Shown: one piece after another, positions 1 through 8,213 of the stretch
How the letters are laid out: every line of letters starts with the position of its first letter
How positions within the stretch are numbered: position 1 is the first letter of the stretch
Source: JAKSCF01 sp028279945
GTDB lineage: Bacteria > Bacillota > Clostridia > Peptostreptococcales > JAAYPU01
Reading direction: 5' to 3'
DNA: 47,500 nt
Assembly (NCBI GenBank): GCA_028279945.1
Contig: JANQMT010000130.1
Span: forward strand, 1-47,500
Translations under genes and position numbers: made by a program
The notes under the pieces: model-generated
Seen by the model: the letters and a program-made list of their open reading frames with translations, nothing else
The model's database searches: none
Told to the model about the DNA's origin: nothing

Positions 1-162
1 AGCCCATCTGCCACCTAAATTTTCTGACCAAATGAACACAAAAAAACGAATATTCATACACCTGCATTCATTTTTCTAGTACTTTTTCGATAACCTGTAA
101 AACATTAAAGATGTTATGATAAAACCTTTTTACACATAAACTAAGTAAAAGGGTGTGATTTA

Positions 163-1224
163 ATGAAAAGAGAAGGTGTTTCAGCTTTTGAAATAACAGC
201 TACATATATTGGAACGATTATAGGTGCCGGATTTGCATCAGGGCAGGAAATCTTTCAATTTTTTGTTCGATTTGGTTCAAAAGGATTATATGGGCTAATA
301 CTAACGACGATTTTATTTGTCATATACGGATATATGATTATGAGACTTGGACGGAAGCTTAATGCACATTCTTTTTCTCATATCATACAATATTCGTCGG
401 GTAAATATCTGGGAAGGATTATGGATGTTTTGGTGTCCTTTTTCTTGTTCGGTGCGTTGGTAGTTATGATTGCAGGAACCGGGGCTTTGTTAAATCAGCA
501 GTTTCATCTACCTTATATTGCCGGAAACCTTATTATGATGGTTTTAGCCATCGTAACGGTGCTGAGAGGGATTGATGGAATTATTCATTCTATGCGTTTT
601 ATAGTTCCTTTTTTATTGGTATCCGTGGTAATAATAAGTTCCTTTTCTATAATAAAAACACCACCTAATCCAGATGCATTGATCGTTCTTGAGAACAATA
701 GCCTTATTAAAAACTGGTGGTCGGCTGCTATTTTATATACTTCCTACAATATCATCATAGCCATTGCTATTTTAGGCGCTTTGGGAATTAGAGCTGAAAA
801 CCTCAGGACTTTAAAATGGGGCGCTTTTAATGGGGGTTTAGGAATAGGCGTTGGTTCCATGATGATTTGCTTAACGCTGCTTGCCAATATACATGATATC
901 AAAATGATTGAAATTCCTATGGTATATGTAGCCGGCAAGATATCACCTCAGATACAAGGTTTGTATGCAGGGGTGCTATTGGTTGCCATCTTCACAACAG
1001 CAGTGAGCAGCCTGTATGGAACGGTGAAAAGGATAACCGAGTATCCAAAATTTAAAAATAAAGAAAGTCTAATCATTGTATTGGTAGCGATAGTGGCTTT
1101 TTTCTTAAGCCGGCTCGGTTTTTCGAATTTAGTTAAATACCTATATGCCATAGAAGGCTATGTGGGCATCATTTTATTAGTAGGTATTGCATATGGAACC
1201 TACAAAATGAAATCCACTGATTAG
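163..1224 (+). CDS. YkvI-family membrane transporter
   Basis: A 353-residue, very hydrophobic protein with roughly ten membrane segments. The N-terminus carries the IGTIIGAGFASGQEI stretch (about residues 17-31), a glycine-rich unwound first helix typical of the YkvI group of APC-superfamily (LeuT-fold) permeases. The family is poorly characterised and is usually annotated as a branched-chain-amino-acid-permease-like membrane protein; the substrate cannot be read from the sequence. The ATG start follows a GGGTG-type ribosome site. It is a single-gene unit, with the next gene 185 bp downstream behind its own promoter. The family call is firm; the substrate is unknown. Confidence 0.8.
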   Translation: MKREGVSAFEITATYIGTIIGAGFASGQEIFQFFVRFGSKGLYGLILTTILFVIYGYMIMRLGRKLNAHSFSHIIQYSSGKYLGRIMDVLVSFFLFGALVVMIAGTGALLNQQFHLPYIAGNLIMMVLAIVTVLRGIDGIIHSMRFIVPFLLVSVVIISSFSIIKTPPNPDALIVLENNSLIKNWWSAAILYTSYNIIIAIAILGALGIRAENLRTLKWGAFNGGLGIGVGSMMICLTLLANIHDIKMIEIPMVYVAGKISPQIQGLYAGVLLVAIFTTAVSSLYGTVKRITEYPKFKNKESLIIVLVAIVAFFLSRLGFSNLVKYLYAIEGYVGIILLVGIAYGTYKMKSTD

Positions 1225-1322
1225 GGTTTTGATGTTTTTTTGGTTTCTTTAGATAGATTAGACTTGTAGTGCGGCGTATTTTTGTTTAAAATATATTAAT
1301 ACAATTTTAACATTCAGATATC

Positions 1323-1351
1323 TTAACAAAAAATTGGTTGTATGGTATAAT
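1323..1351 (+). promoter_or_regulatory. Sigma-70-type promoter of the FabK-like gene
   Basis: TTAACA (1323-1328) and TATAAT (1346-1351) are separated by 17 bp, an almost consensus housekeeping promoter 59 bp before the start codon at 1410. Read directly from sequence; activity is inferred. Confidence 0.6.
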
Positions 1352-1409
1352 CTGGGTTAAAGTATGTCGCAATGAAAAACGTTGAATTTTAAAAAATCGG
1401 AGGCAGAAC

Positions 1410-2360
1410 ATGAAAACAAAATTAATGGAATTACTAAAAATAAAATACCCTATTATTCAAGGCGCAATGGCTTGGGTATCGGATGGAGAATTGGCAGCTG
1501 CAGTATCTAACGCAGGTGGAGCAGGCACCATTGCCGCAGGGGGAAGAACAACAGCTTGGGTAGAAGAGCAAATCCAAATAGCCCGCAAGATGACCGACAA
1601 GCCTTTTGGTGTGAATATTATGCTTCAGGGACAAAATAGAGATGAAATAGCGCAGCTTGTATGCAATGAAAAACTGGCTTTTGCAACTTTAGGAGCCGGA
1701 AACCCGGTGCCATATATAGAAATGCTTCGCAAAGCTGATGTGAAAGTGATTCCTGTCGTGCCCAATGTAAGGCTGGCTAAAAGAGTAGAAAAAAATGGTG
1801 CAGACGCCATTGTCATAGAAGGAATGGAAGCAGGAGGACATGTGGGGAATTTAACTGCTATGGCGCTTATGACACAAGTAATCCCGGAAGTGAGCATACC
1901 TGTCATCGCTGCGGGCGGTATCGCCGATGGACGCGGCCTAATGGCGGCATTGGTGATGGGTGCTGCAGGTGTACAAATGGGTACAAGATTTTATGCATCC
2001 ACAGAATGTAATGCCCATCCGAATGCTAAGAATAAAGTGGTTGAGGCCGTTGATACGGATACAGTGCTGACAGGATATCTGCATAAGCATTATGTGAGAG
2101 GCATAAGAAATAAAATGACAGATCAATATTTAGAGCTTGAAAAGCAAGGTGGATCAGAAGAAGAATTGGGAAAAGTATTTATTGGAACCAATAAAAAAGG
2201 AGCATGTGATGGAGATGTGGAGTGGGGATCCATACAAGCAGGTCAAAGTCTAACGGTAATTGATAGAATAGAATCTTGTGATGAAATTATCCAAAAAATT
2301 ATGAAGGATGCCAAAAAGGCTCTAATCAAAACCATAGAAAATAACGCACTTAAGGTATGA
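1410..2360 (+). CDS. FabK/nitronate monooxygenase-like FMN flavoprotein
   Basis: A 316-residue TIM-barrel flavoprotein of the 2-nitropropane dioxygenase/enoyl-ACP reductase II superfamily. The N-terminal YPIIQGAMAWVSDGELAAAV, the EGMEAGGHVG loop (about residues 138-147) and the AAGGIADGRG and GAAGVQMGTRF phosphate/FMN-binding loops are diagnostic. The length fits FabK (about 320 aa), which reduces enoyl-ACP in the last step of fatty acid elongation. Nitronate monooxygenases share the fold. No fab genes lie beside it, so a housekeeping FabK is not supported by context, and a role with the adjacent GntR-controlled catabolic genes is possible. Good GGAGG site before the ATG. Family certain, exact substrate open. 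Confidence 0.8.
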   Translation: MKTKLMELLKIKYPIIQGAMAWVSDGELAAAVSNAGGAGTIAAGGRTTAWVEEQIQIARKMTDKPFGVNIMLQGQNRDEIAQLVCNEKLAFATLGAGNPVPYIEMLRKADVKVIPVVPNVRLAKRVEKNGADAIVIEGMEAGGHVGNLTAMALMTQVIPEVSIPVIAAGGIADGRGLMAALVMGAAGVQMGTRFYASTECNAHPNAKNKVVEAVDTDTVLTGYLHKHYVRGIRNKMTDQYLELEKQGGSEEELGKVFIGTNKKGACDGDVEWGSIQAGQSLTVIDRIESCDEIIQKIMKDAKKALIKTIENNALKV

Positions 2361-2393
2361 TAATAAGATGAGGTTGAATATGTTATATGAAGG

Positions 2394-2411
2394 CATAACA
2401 TGTTATAATGA
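2394..2411 (+). promoter_or_regulatory. Palindromic operator-like site before the GntR gene
   Basis: ATAACATGTTAT (2395-2406) is a perfect 12-bp palindrome overlapping a TATAAT (2404-2409), 65-80 bp before the gntR start. The ATAAC/GTTAT half-sites recur in the operator-like sites at 3245-3253, 3566-3585, 6096-6103 and 6403-6411, suggesting autoregulation by the GntR protein. This is inference from shared words only. Confidence 0.4.
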
Positions 2412-2475
2412 GATATCTCTAATATTATGATATAATGCATTCAAAAAAGGCTGCTATCAGTTTGAAAAGAAAGAT

Positions 2476-3228
2476 GTGATGAACAGGATGGAGAATAATA
2501 CCTCAAAACCTTTATACATGCAAATAAAAGAAAAAATAGAACATGAAATAGAATGTGGCAGATTGGAACCTAATCACCAAATACCATCTGAAAGAGAACT
2601 TTGTGAAAAGTATAATGTGAGTCGAATCACTGTAAGACAAGCCATTGCAGAGGCTGAAAAAGATGGATTGGTATATAGAATTCAAGGTAAAGGCACATTT
2701 GTTAAAGAGCCGGTCATCCATCAAGGGCTGGAGAAGTTAACAAGCTTTAGTAAGACTTTGTTTACGAAAGGCTTGAAAGGGAAAAGTGAAATCGTCAAAA
2801 CAGAAATTATCCCGGTCGATTTTCAACTTTCAAATATTTTGAAATGTGATTTATCGGAACAGATTGTGAATTTAGTATTGCTCGGGTTAGCGGATGATGA
2901 ACCAATGGTGTGTTATGATTCATATTTTCCTTATGACATCGGCATTAAAATGATAGAAGCAGCAGAAGAAAATATAAAGCAGCATAAAGCTTTTTCTACA
3001 TTCGATCTTTATAAAAAAATAAACATATTACTGGGGACTATCGATCAAACCTTTGAAGCTGCAAATTGTAATGAAGCAACTTCAAAAATTATGAAAATAA
3101 ATGAAGGCAAAGCGCTTATGCTTGTAACATCCATCATATATTCCAGAGATCATAAACCGCTGGAATTCAGAACAGCTAAATATAGAGCGGATAAATATAG
3201 ATTCCACATCAAACGCACAAGAGAATAG
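2476..3228 (+). CDS. GntR-family transcriptional regulator, HutC/UTRA type
   Basis: About 250 residues. The N-terminal winged helix-turn-helix (about residues 10-78) has the family signature PLYMQIKEKIEHEI ... PSERELCEKYNVSRITVRQAI ... GKGTFV. The C-terminal half is a UTRA ligand-binding domain with the typical ending in which the regulator contacts its effector (IIYSRDHKPLEFRTAKYRADKYRF). Start candidates are GTG 2476, ATG 2479 and ATG 2488; none has a strong ribosome site, so the exact start is uncertain. GntR/UTRA proteins usually repress transport and catabolism genes and are released by a sugar or amino-acid-derived ligand. The repeated GGTTATAAC sites in the two downstream control regions are its probable targets. 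Confidence 0.88.
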   Translation: MMNRMENNTSKPLYMQIKEKIEHEIECGRLEPNHQIPSERELCEKYNVSRITVRQAIAEAEKDGLVYRIQGKGTFVKEPVIHQGLEKLTSFSKTLFTKGLKGKSEIVKTEIIPVDFQLSNILKCDLSEQIVNLVLLGLADDEPMVCYDSYFPYDIGIKMIEAAEENIKQHKAFSTFDLYKKINILLGTIDQTFEAANCNEATSKIMKINEGKALMLVTSIIYSRDHKPLEFRTAKYRADKYRFHIKRTRE

Positions 3229-3294
3229 TTTGTAAAATTCGAGTGGTTATGACATGTTGGGACATGATCTTGTTTATTATTACATATACAAATA

Positions 3295-3332
3295 AAACGG
3301 TCTTTATGGTTAAAATAAAGACCGTTTTTTTT
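3295..3332 (+). terminator. Rho-independent terminator after gntR
   Basis: A perfect 13-bp stem, AAACGGTCTTTAT (3295-3307) against ATAAAGACCGTTT (3315-3327), with a 7-nt loop and a run of eight T. It ends the gntR transcript. Confidence 0.92.
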
Positions 3333-3530
3333 ACCTTTTTTTAGTTTTGCTATGGATGAATGAACTGTTTAGTTAATAATTGTGGTGCAATAACAAGTGT
3401 AGCAAAGCAATTGACTATTAGCCATTATCAAGTTTGATTTTGGGATTAAGGCTCAAAAAAAATAAATTCTAATGATGAAGCTTTTGTAATATGCCTTAAC
3501 TTAAAATAAAAAAGAAAAAAATATATAATA

Positions 3531-3585
3531 TTGACTCGTGTTTTTGGACATGTTATAATATTACTAAATTGGTTATAACCAATTT
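3531..3585 (+). promoter_or_regulatory. Promoter plus 20-bp perfect palindromic operator
   Basis: TTGACT (3531-3536) and TATAAT (3554-3559) with a 17-bp spacer form a near-consensus promoter. Six bases after the -10 box comes AAATTGGTTATAACCAATTT (3566-3585), a perfect 20-bp inverted repeat at the expected transcription start, an ideal repressor position. The same arrangement recurs at 6363-6411. The likely binder is the GntR/UTRA protein encoded just upstream (inference). Confidence 0.8.
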
Positions 3586-3919
3586 ATTGAAAGTATATGA
3601 CCAATTCTCAGCCAGTTTATATAGTTTAGAAATCTATTATGTATAAAGGGGCTTAAGTCTATTTATTGAAATACATAATATTATGACAAAAAGGAGGGAA
3701 TAGGAAAGATAAAAAGGTTGTATTCAATAATTAGTTGAGAGTTCTTTAAAATGTCTTCTACCCTGTAGCCTTGTCAGTATATCTCAAAAACACAAACCCT
3801 CTGGTTTTTTCTAATTCTTTAAAAAATATCTTCAGTTAAATTATTAAAAATCCCTTTGAAATTTAAAAGTTTCAGGTATTATGAATTAACGGATTCTAAA
3901 TATTGAATGGAGGTAAAGT

Positions 3920-4642
3920 ATGAAACCCATTATAGGTGTTACAACAGCATGGAGTATTGAAACGTGGGGAGAATCAGATGCAGGAGGATATTATTATGTT
4001 GGAAAACCATATGTTGAAGCAGTAACAAATTCTAATGGTCTACCTATTCTTTTAACACCTGATTTCGAAAAGGAAAATATAGATCAATATATCGACCAAA
4101 TAATTTCTTTAGTAGACGGCCTCATTTTTACAGGGGGAGGAGATTCAAAAAAATATAACAAAGAAAATATGCCTTCATTAAAAGAGCAACAGCCTATAAG
4201 GTACTATTTTGAATCAAAACTTATGAAGCGAGCATGGGATGAGAAAATTCCTGTTCTGGGTATTTGTAGAGGTTATCAAATGATTATCGAAAATTTTGGT
4301 GGTAATCTTGGGAATAAAACCATTGATGGACATAAACAAAATATACCAGGCTATGAATCGTGGCACAAAGTCAATATTAAAGAGGGCAGCTTATTTCACA
4401 ATATTCTAGGTGAAAGCAAATGGGAAGTCAATAGTTTTCACATTCAGGAAGCACAAAAAGTTCCCAATCATTTTATTTCATCTATCGTATCGGAAGACGG
4501 TGTCATAGAAGGCGTAGAAACTACAAGCAATGAATTTTTTGCAGGTGTACAATTTCATCCTGAAGAGTTAGCATTTAAGGATATTAAAGCTAAGAGAATT
4601 TTTGATGAGTTTATTACGAGAGTGGATAAAAAAAGGAGGTAA
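3920..4642 (+). CDS. Class I glutamine-amidotransferase-like hydrolase (peptidase C26/PuuD type)
   Basis: 240 residues with the gamma-glutamyl hydrolase fold: oxyanion-loop FTGGGD (about 70-75), nucleophile elbow LGICRGYQ with Cys116, and FHPE with His213 and Glu215 completing the Cys-His-Glu triad. PuuD-type members hydrolyse gamma-glutamyl-GABA in putrescine breakdown; others cut related gamma-glutamyl amides. The next gene starts 3 bp after the stop and is a carrier, so the pair probably imports and hydrolyses a gamma-glutamyl or similar amide compound. No puu pathway genes are nearby, so the substrate is not PuuD's by context. GGAGG site before the ATG. Confidence 0.83.
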   Translation: MKPIIGVTTAWSIETWGESDAGGYYYVGKPYVEAVTNSNGLPILLTPDFEKENIDQYIDQIISLVDGLIFTGGGDSKKYNKENMPSLKEQQPIRYYFESKLMKRAWDEKIPVLGICRGYQMIIENFGGNLGNKTIDGHKQNIPGYESWHKVNIKEGSLFHNILGESKWEVNSFHIQEAQKVPNHFISSIVSEDGVIEGVETTSNEFFAGVQFHPEELAFKDIKAKRIFDEFITRVDKKRR

Positions 4643-4645
4643 ATA

Positions 4646-6064
4646 ATGTCTGACACTACTATAAAAAATAAAAACAGCTTTATAGGAGGACTAAAAAGGC
4701 CTAATGCTTATGTAATCATATTTACACTAATACTAATTGCTACTTTATGTACATGGATAATACCATCAGGCTCATATGAAAGAGTTAAAGACGAGGCATC
4801 AGGGAAAACCGTTATTGTACCGGAATCTTTTGAGTATGTTGAAGACCAATCCGTAGATTTATTTGGTATGCTGCAAGCAATACCGAAAGGTATAAGAAGG
4901 TCGGCAGGTATTATTGCATTTATTTTCCTAATATCAGGCGCCATACAGATTATAAGAGGGACAGGCGCTTTGGATGCCGGAATTCTCAGCATTGTCCGGA
5001 AGATGGAGGGTAAAGATACACCACTTCTGGTGATCATAACATTTTTATTCACTTTAGTAGGAGCAGCGTTTGGATTCGCTGAAGAAACCATACCGTTTAT
5101 TCCTTTGGGAGCTGCAATGGCAGTAGCCTTGGGGTATGATAGAGTAGTTGGATTTCATATTGTTCGTACTGCAGCATGGATTGGTTTTGCAGGTGCATTT
5201 CTAAATCCTTTTACAATAGGCGTAGCGCAAAACATTGCAGAACTTCCGTTGTTTTCAGGAATTGTATATAGATTAATATGTTATGTAGTATTCTTTGTAA
5301 TAGGAGTATGGTTCATTATCAGCTATGCAAAAAAAATTAAAAAAGATCCAACACAAAGTATTATTTATGGTTATAAAGGAGAAAGAGACCCAAAAGATTT
5401 TGAAATAGAAGAAATAGGTGAATTTACAACAAAGCATAAACTCGTACTTATAGTACTTGCCATAAATCTTGGACTGCTGGTATTTGGAGTCATTAAATAT
5501 GAATGGTATACGACAGAACTTGCAGGATTATTCTTAGGGTTTGGGTTGCTTGCCGGGTTTGTTGGAGGTTTATCGCCTAACGAAGTAGCAAGACAACTTA
5601 GTAAGGGGATGGCAGGTGTAACTTTTGGAGCCTTAATCGTTGGTTTTGCCAGGGCAATCGTCATCATATTAGAAGACGGCCAAGTTCTTGATACCATCAT
5701 TTATGGGTTATCTCAGCCTATTATCGGTGTAGGAAGCTCCTTGGCACTAGTAGGTATGTTTATTATTCAATCCCTCATGAATTTCTTTATAGGTTCCGGA
5801 AGTGGACAAGCTGCGGCTACAATGCCGATTATGGTGCCTTTAAGCGATGTAATAGGCGTTACCAGACAATCGGCCGTACTTGCATTCCAATTTGGTGATG
5901 GGATTACGAACATGCTTTATCCGGCAATGATTTACTACTTAGCATTTGCAGATATTCCATATGATAAATGGTTTAAGCACATATTAAAGCTTGTTATAGT
6001 ATTAACCATTGCTGCTATAATACTGGTAGCAATATCGGGAGCTATAAATTATGGGCCATTCTAA
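4646..6064 (+). CDS. YfcC-family carrier (AbgT/DcuC-like)
   Basis: 472 residues with about a dozen membrane segments. The N-terminal TWIIPSGSYERV motif, followed by a short extracytoplasmic segment, and the later EETIPFIPLGAAMAVALGYD and GSGSGQAAATMPIMVPLSD stretches are typical of the YfcC family within the ion-transporter superfamily. Relatives carry C4-dicarboxylates or peptide/amino-acid derivatives. The ribosome site AGGAGG overlaps the end of the hydrolase gene, and the intergenic gap is 3 bp, so the two are translated from one mRNA. Substrate unknown, presumably what the upstream amidohydrolase acts on. Confidence 0.85.
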   Translation: MSDTTIKNKNSFIGGLKRPNAYVIIFTLILIATLCTWIIPSGSYERVKDEASGKTVIVPESFEYVEDQSVDLFGMLQAIPKGIRRSAGIIAFIFLISGAIQIIRGTGALDAGILSIVRKMEGKDTPLLVIITFLFTLVGAAFGFAEETIPFIPLGAAMAVALGYDRVVGFHIVRTAAWIGFAGAFLNPFTIGVAQNIAELPLFSGIVYRLICYVVFFVIGVWFIISYAKKIKKDPTQSIIYGYKGERDPKDFEIEEIGEFTTKHKLVLIVLAINLGLLVFGVIKYEWYTTELAGLFLGFGLLAGFVGGLSPNEVARQLSKGMAGVTFGALIVGFARAIVIILEDGQVLDTIIYGLSQPIIGVGSSLALVGMFIIQSLMNFFIGSGSGQAAATMPIMVPLSDVIGVTRQSAVLAFQFGDGITNMLYPAMIYYLAFADIPYDKWFKHILKLVIVLTIAAIILVAISGAINYGPF

Positions 6065-6144
6065 ATAAAAAAAGATTATATTTTCAAGTGTGGTGGTTAT
6101 AACATGAAAGGGTAATGATTCATAGATAATACATATAACAAATA

Positions 6145-6183
6145 AAAATGTTCTTTATTACAGAGATAAAGAACATTTTTTTA
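6145..6183 (+). terminator. Rho-independent terminator after the YfcC gene
   Basis: Stem AAAATGTTCTTTAT (6145-6158) against ATAAAGAACATTTT (6166-6179), 14 bp and perfect, followed by a T run. Its stem is related to that of the terminator at 3295. Confidence 0.9.
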
Positions 6184-6362
6184 TCCTTTTATTGATCTTT
6201 ACTTTAAATAAATAGTCATATAAATAAAGTTTGAAGAGTAATAATAGTTGTATTGATAGATTTAAATTTCAACCATTACAGAATTATTATGATGTCAACT
6301 TTTGTTAGTTTGTCTTACAAATTTTTTTTAGCTTTAAAAAAAATAGAAAAAGCATATAGATA

Positions 6363-6411
6363 TTGACGCATGTTTTCTTAAATGTTATAATGTGTTTAAA
6401 GTGGTTATAAC
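6363..6411 (+). promoter_or_regulatory. Promoter and GGTTATAAC operator of the AtuA operon
   Basis: TTGACG (6363-6368), 17-bp spacer, TATAAT (6386-6391), then GGTTATAAC (6403-6411) inside an imperfect inverted repeat GTGGTTATAACAAG. Spacing and words match the promoter at 3531-3585, indicating control by the same regulator. Confidence 0.72.
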
Positions 6412-6446
6412 AAGTTGAGGTGATGAATATTGGAGGAGGAGATAAA

Positions 6447-7820
6447 TTGTCTGAAAAACAACTTAGAATTTTATGTTCCAATGGACATTTAGGGTTTGCA
6501 CCAACAAAAGAAGGAAGTTTTAGAATAGGTGAAGCAACAAAGCCCGATTATTATTGCTGTGATTCAGGAAGCGACGATATTGGACCGGTACCGCTGGGGA
6601 CAGGAAAATGTGCAAGCCATTCTGAATGGCAAAAGCACGATCTTGAGTTAATGCTTTTAGCTTCTAGGAAACAAGGTGTTCCCATGATCGTAGGTTCGGC
6701 AGGAGATACAGGTTCAAACAGCAGTGTGGATAAATTCGTACAGATGATTAAAGATTTGGCTAAAAAACATAATTTACCTAAGTTTAAGCTGGCTTATTTT
6801 TATTCTGAAGTGGAAAAAGATTACATAAAACAAAAGATGGATCAAAACATTGTAGTGGAAGGGTTGGACGGAAGAAATAATCTTCTGGCCGAGGAGTTGG
6901 AAAGAACCGATAGAGTGGTTGCTGTAGCAGGCATTCATCCATATATAAAAGCTTTAGATATGGGCGCAGATGTTATTATCGGCGGAAGATCAAGTGACTG
7001 TGCCGTATTTGCCGCACCGGCTATCAGAGAAGGTTTTTCAGAAGATTTATCCTATTATCTTGGCAAAGTTTTGGAATGCGCATCTTTTTGCGCAGAACCA
7101 TATGGTGCTAAAGAAAGTGTTATTGGTACCATTTCAGATGAAGAGGTTAAAGTAACAGCCTGTCATCCGGACCAGCGTTGTACCATAGCGTCGGTAGCAG
7201 GTCATGCCATGTATGAGCGGTCTAATCCATTTTATGAATATGTTGCAGGCGGCATGTTGGATATGACCCATTGTGTGTACGAACAATATGATGATAAAAC
7301 TTGCAAAATTACCGGTCCAAAGTTTAAGCCCATAGAAGGCAAAGTAAAAGTTAAACTTGAAGGTGCCGGCAAAGTCGGAGAAAGATACATTGGAATTGCC
7401 GGGATTCGAGATCCATACACCATCAAAAACATCGATAAAGTCATCCGGTGGTCAAGAGATCAAGTAGAAGAACGATTTTCAGGGAAAGATTATCAACTGT
7501 TTTATAAAGTATTTGGGAAAAATGGTGTTATGGGAGACTTAGAGCCGGTAAAAGAAACAAAATCTCATGAGCTTTGTGTCATCGTAGAAGGGATAGCACC
7601 TACAAAAGAAATGGCTGAAGAAATTACCATGATAGGAACGCGGCAAATTTTTTACGCAAGATTACCGGAAGTAAAAGGAACAGCAGGTACGGCTGCATTT
7701 GTCGTTGACGAAGTACTGCCGGCATCGCCGGCTTATATGTGGACGCTGAACCATACCATAGAAGTAGATGATCCTATGGCGCTTTTTGACTTGAAAATAG
7801 TTGAAATTGGTGAAGACTGA
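6447..7820 (+). CDS. AtuA-family protein (acyclic terpene utilization, DUF1446)
   Basis: About 457 residues. The N-terminus RILCSNGHLGFAPT and DSGSDDIGPVPLGTGK, then IVGSAGDTG and GADVIIGGRSSDCAVFAA, are hallmarks of the AtuA/DUF1446 family, named after a gene of the acyclic terpene pathway but widespread in anaerobes without that pathway. Biochemistry is unknown. I place the start at TTG 6447 because GGAGGAGG (6432-6439) lies 7 bp before it; GTG 6420 or ATG 6423 would give nine extra residues with a poor ribosome site. It is followed 13 bp later by a DUF4387 gene, a frequent partner. It is probably a subunit of an enzyme acting on a hydroxy or dicarboxylic acid (inference). Confidence 0.85.
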   Translation: MSEKQLRILCSNGHLGFAPTKEGSFRIGEATKPDYYCCDSGSDDIGPVPLGTGKCASHSEWQKHDLELMLLASRKQGVPMIVGSAGDTGSNSSVDKFVQMIKDLAKKHNLPKFKLAYFYSEVEKDYIKQKMDQNIVVEGLDGRNNLLAEELERTDRVVAVAGIHPYIKALDMGADVIIGGRSSDCAVFAAPAIREGFSEDLSYYLGKVLECASFCAEPYGAKESVIGTISDEEVKVTACHPDQRCTIASVAGHAMYERSNPFYEYVAGGMLDMTHCVYEQYDDKTCKITGPKFKPIEGKVKVKLEGAGKVGERYIGIAGIRDPYTIKNIDKVIRWSRDQVEERFSGKDYQLFYKVFGKNGVMGDLEPVKETKSHELCVIVEGIAPTKEMAEEITMIGTRQIFYARLPEVKGTAGTAAFVVDEVLPASPAYMWTLNHTIEVDDPMALFDLKIVEIGED

Positions 7821-7833
7821 GGAGGGATTTTTT

Positions 7834-8157
7834 ATGGAAACTAAGAAACTGGTAGACCTAGCAAAGACCATTAGAAGTAAAAACGCCGGAACAGATAAAA
7901 TTACTTTCGATATCATTTTTAGAGAAAAAGAAAACTATGAACTGGTAAAAAAGAGCAATCGTTTGACAAAAGAAAGTATCGCCAAACTATATGGCATTGA
8001 AGAAGAAAGAATATGCGATTTTGTTCAATATGACCCAGCATATGCCATTAAATTTACATTTTACAGAACAACCCCCAGCGGCAGTCCCGGAGAAGGAGAT
8101 ATCTTCGGGTGTCAGCAGTACCCACCCCTATTGGATTTAGAGATTGAAGTAGGATAA
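7834..8157 (+). CDS. DUF4387 protein, AtuA partner
   Basis: 107 residues containing LAKTIRSKNAGTDKITFDIIF near the N-terminus and TPSGSPGEGDIFGCQQYPPL near the C-terminus, both characteristic of DUF4387. These small proteins occur beside, or fused to, AtuA-family proteins and likely form one enzyme with them; the activity is undescribed. The start is ATG 7834, behind GGAGGG (7821-7826); the upstream in-frame TTG at 7801 lies inside the AtuA gene and lacks a ribosome site. Confidence 0.85.
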   Translation: METKKLVDLAKTIRSKNAGTDKITFDIIFREKENYELVKKSNRLTKESIAKLYGIEEERICDFVQYDPAYAIKFTFYRTTPSGSPGEGDIFGCQQYPPLLDLEIEVG

Positions 8158-8213
8158 AGTCAGAGCACGCAGGTACCTGTTGAACCTAAAAAGTTTATTG
8201 TGGAGGTAATGAC

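Larger units (their letters stand above)
3229..3919. other. Control region between gntR and the hydrolase gene
   Basis: 691 bp without a convincing gene. In order: an operator-like GTGGTTATGACATG (3244-3257), a strong terminator (3295-3332), an AT-rich stretch, a consensus promoter with a palindromic operator (3531-3585), and a leader (about 3644-3760) similar to the leader of the TRAP permease gene (about 9680-9800). The part from 3229 to 3590 is paralogous to 6065-6415. From 3760 to 3900 I see only AT-rich sequence before the GGAGG site at about 3909. Confidence 0.6.
6065..6446. other. Control region before the AtuA gene, paralogous to 3229-3590
   Basis: 382 bp with no gene. It repeats the layout of 3229-3590: TGGTTATAACATG just after the preceding gene (6095-6107), a terminator (6145-6183), an AT-rich spacer, and a 17-bp-spaced promoter with GGTTATAAC. 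Words such as ACATATA followed closely by CAAATAAAA and the CTTTAT-containing stem are shared, so the two regions are duplicates rather than a chance likeness. Confidence 0.65.
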
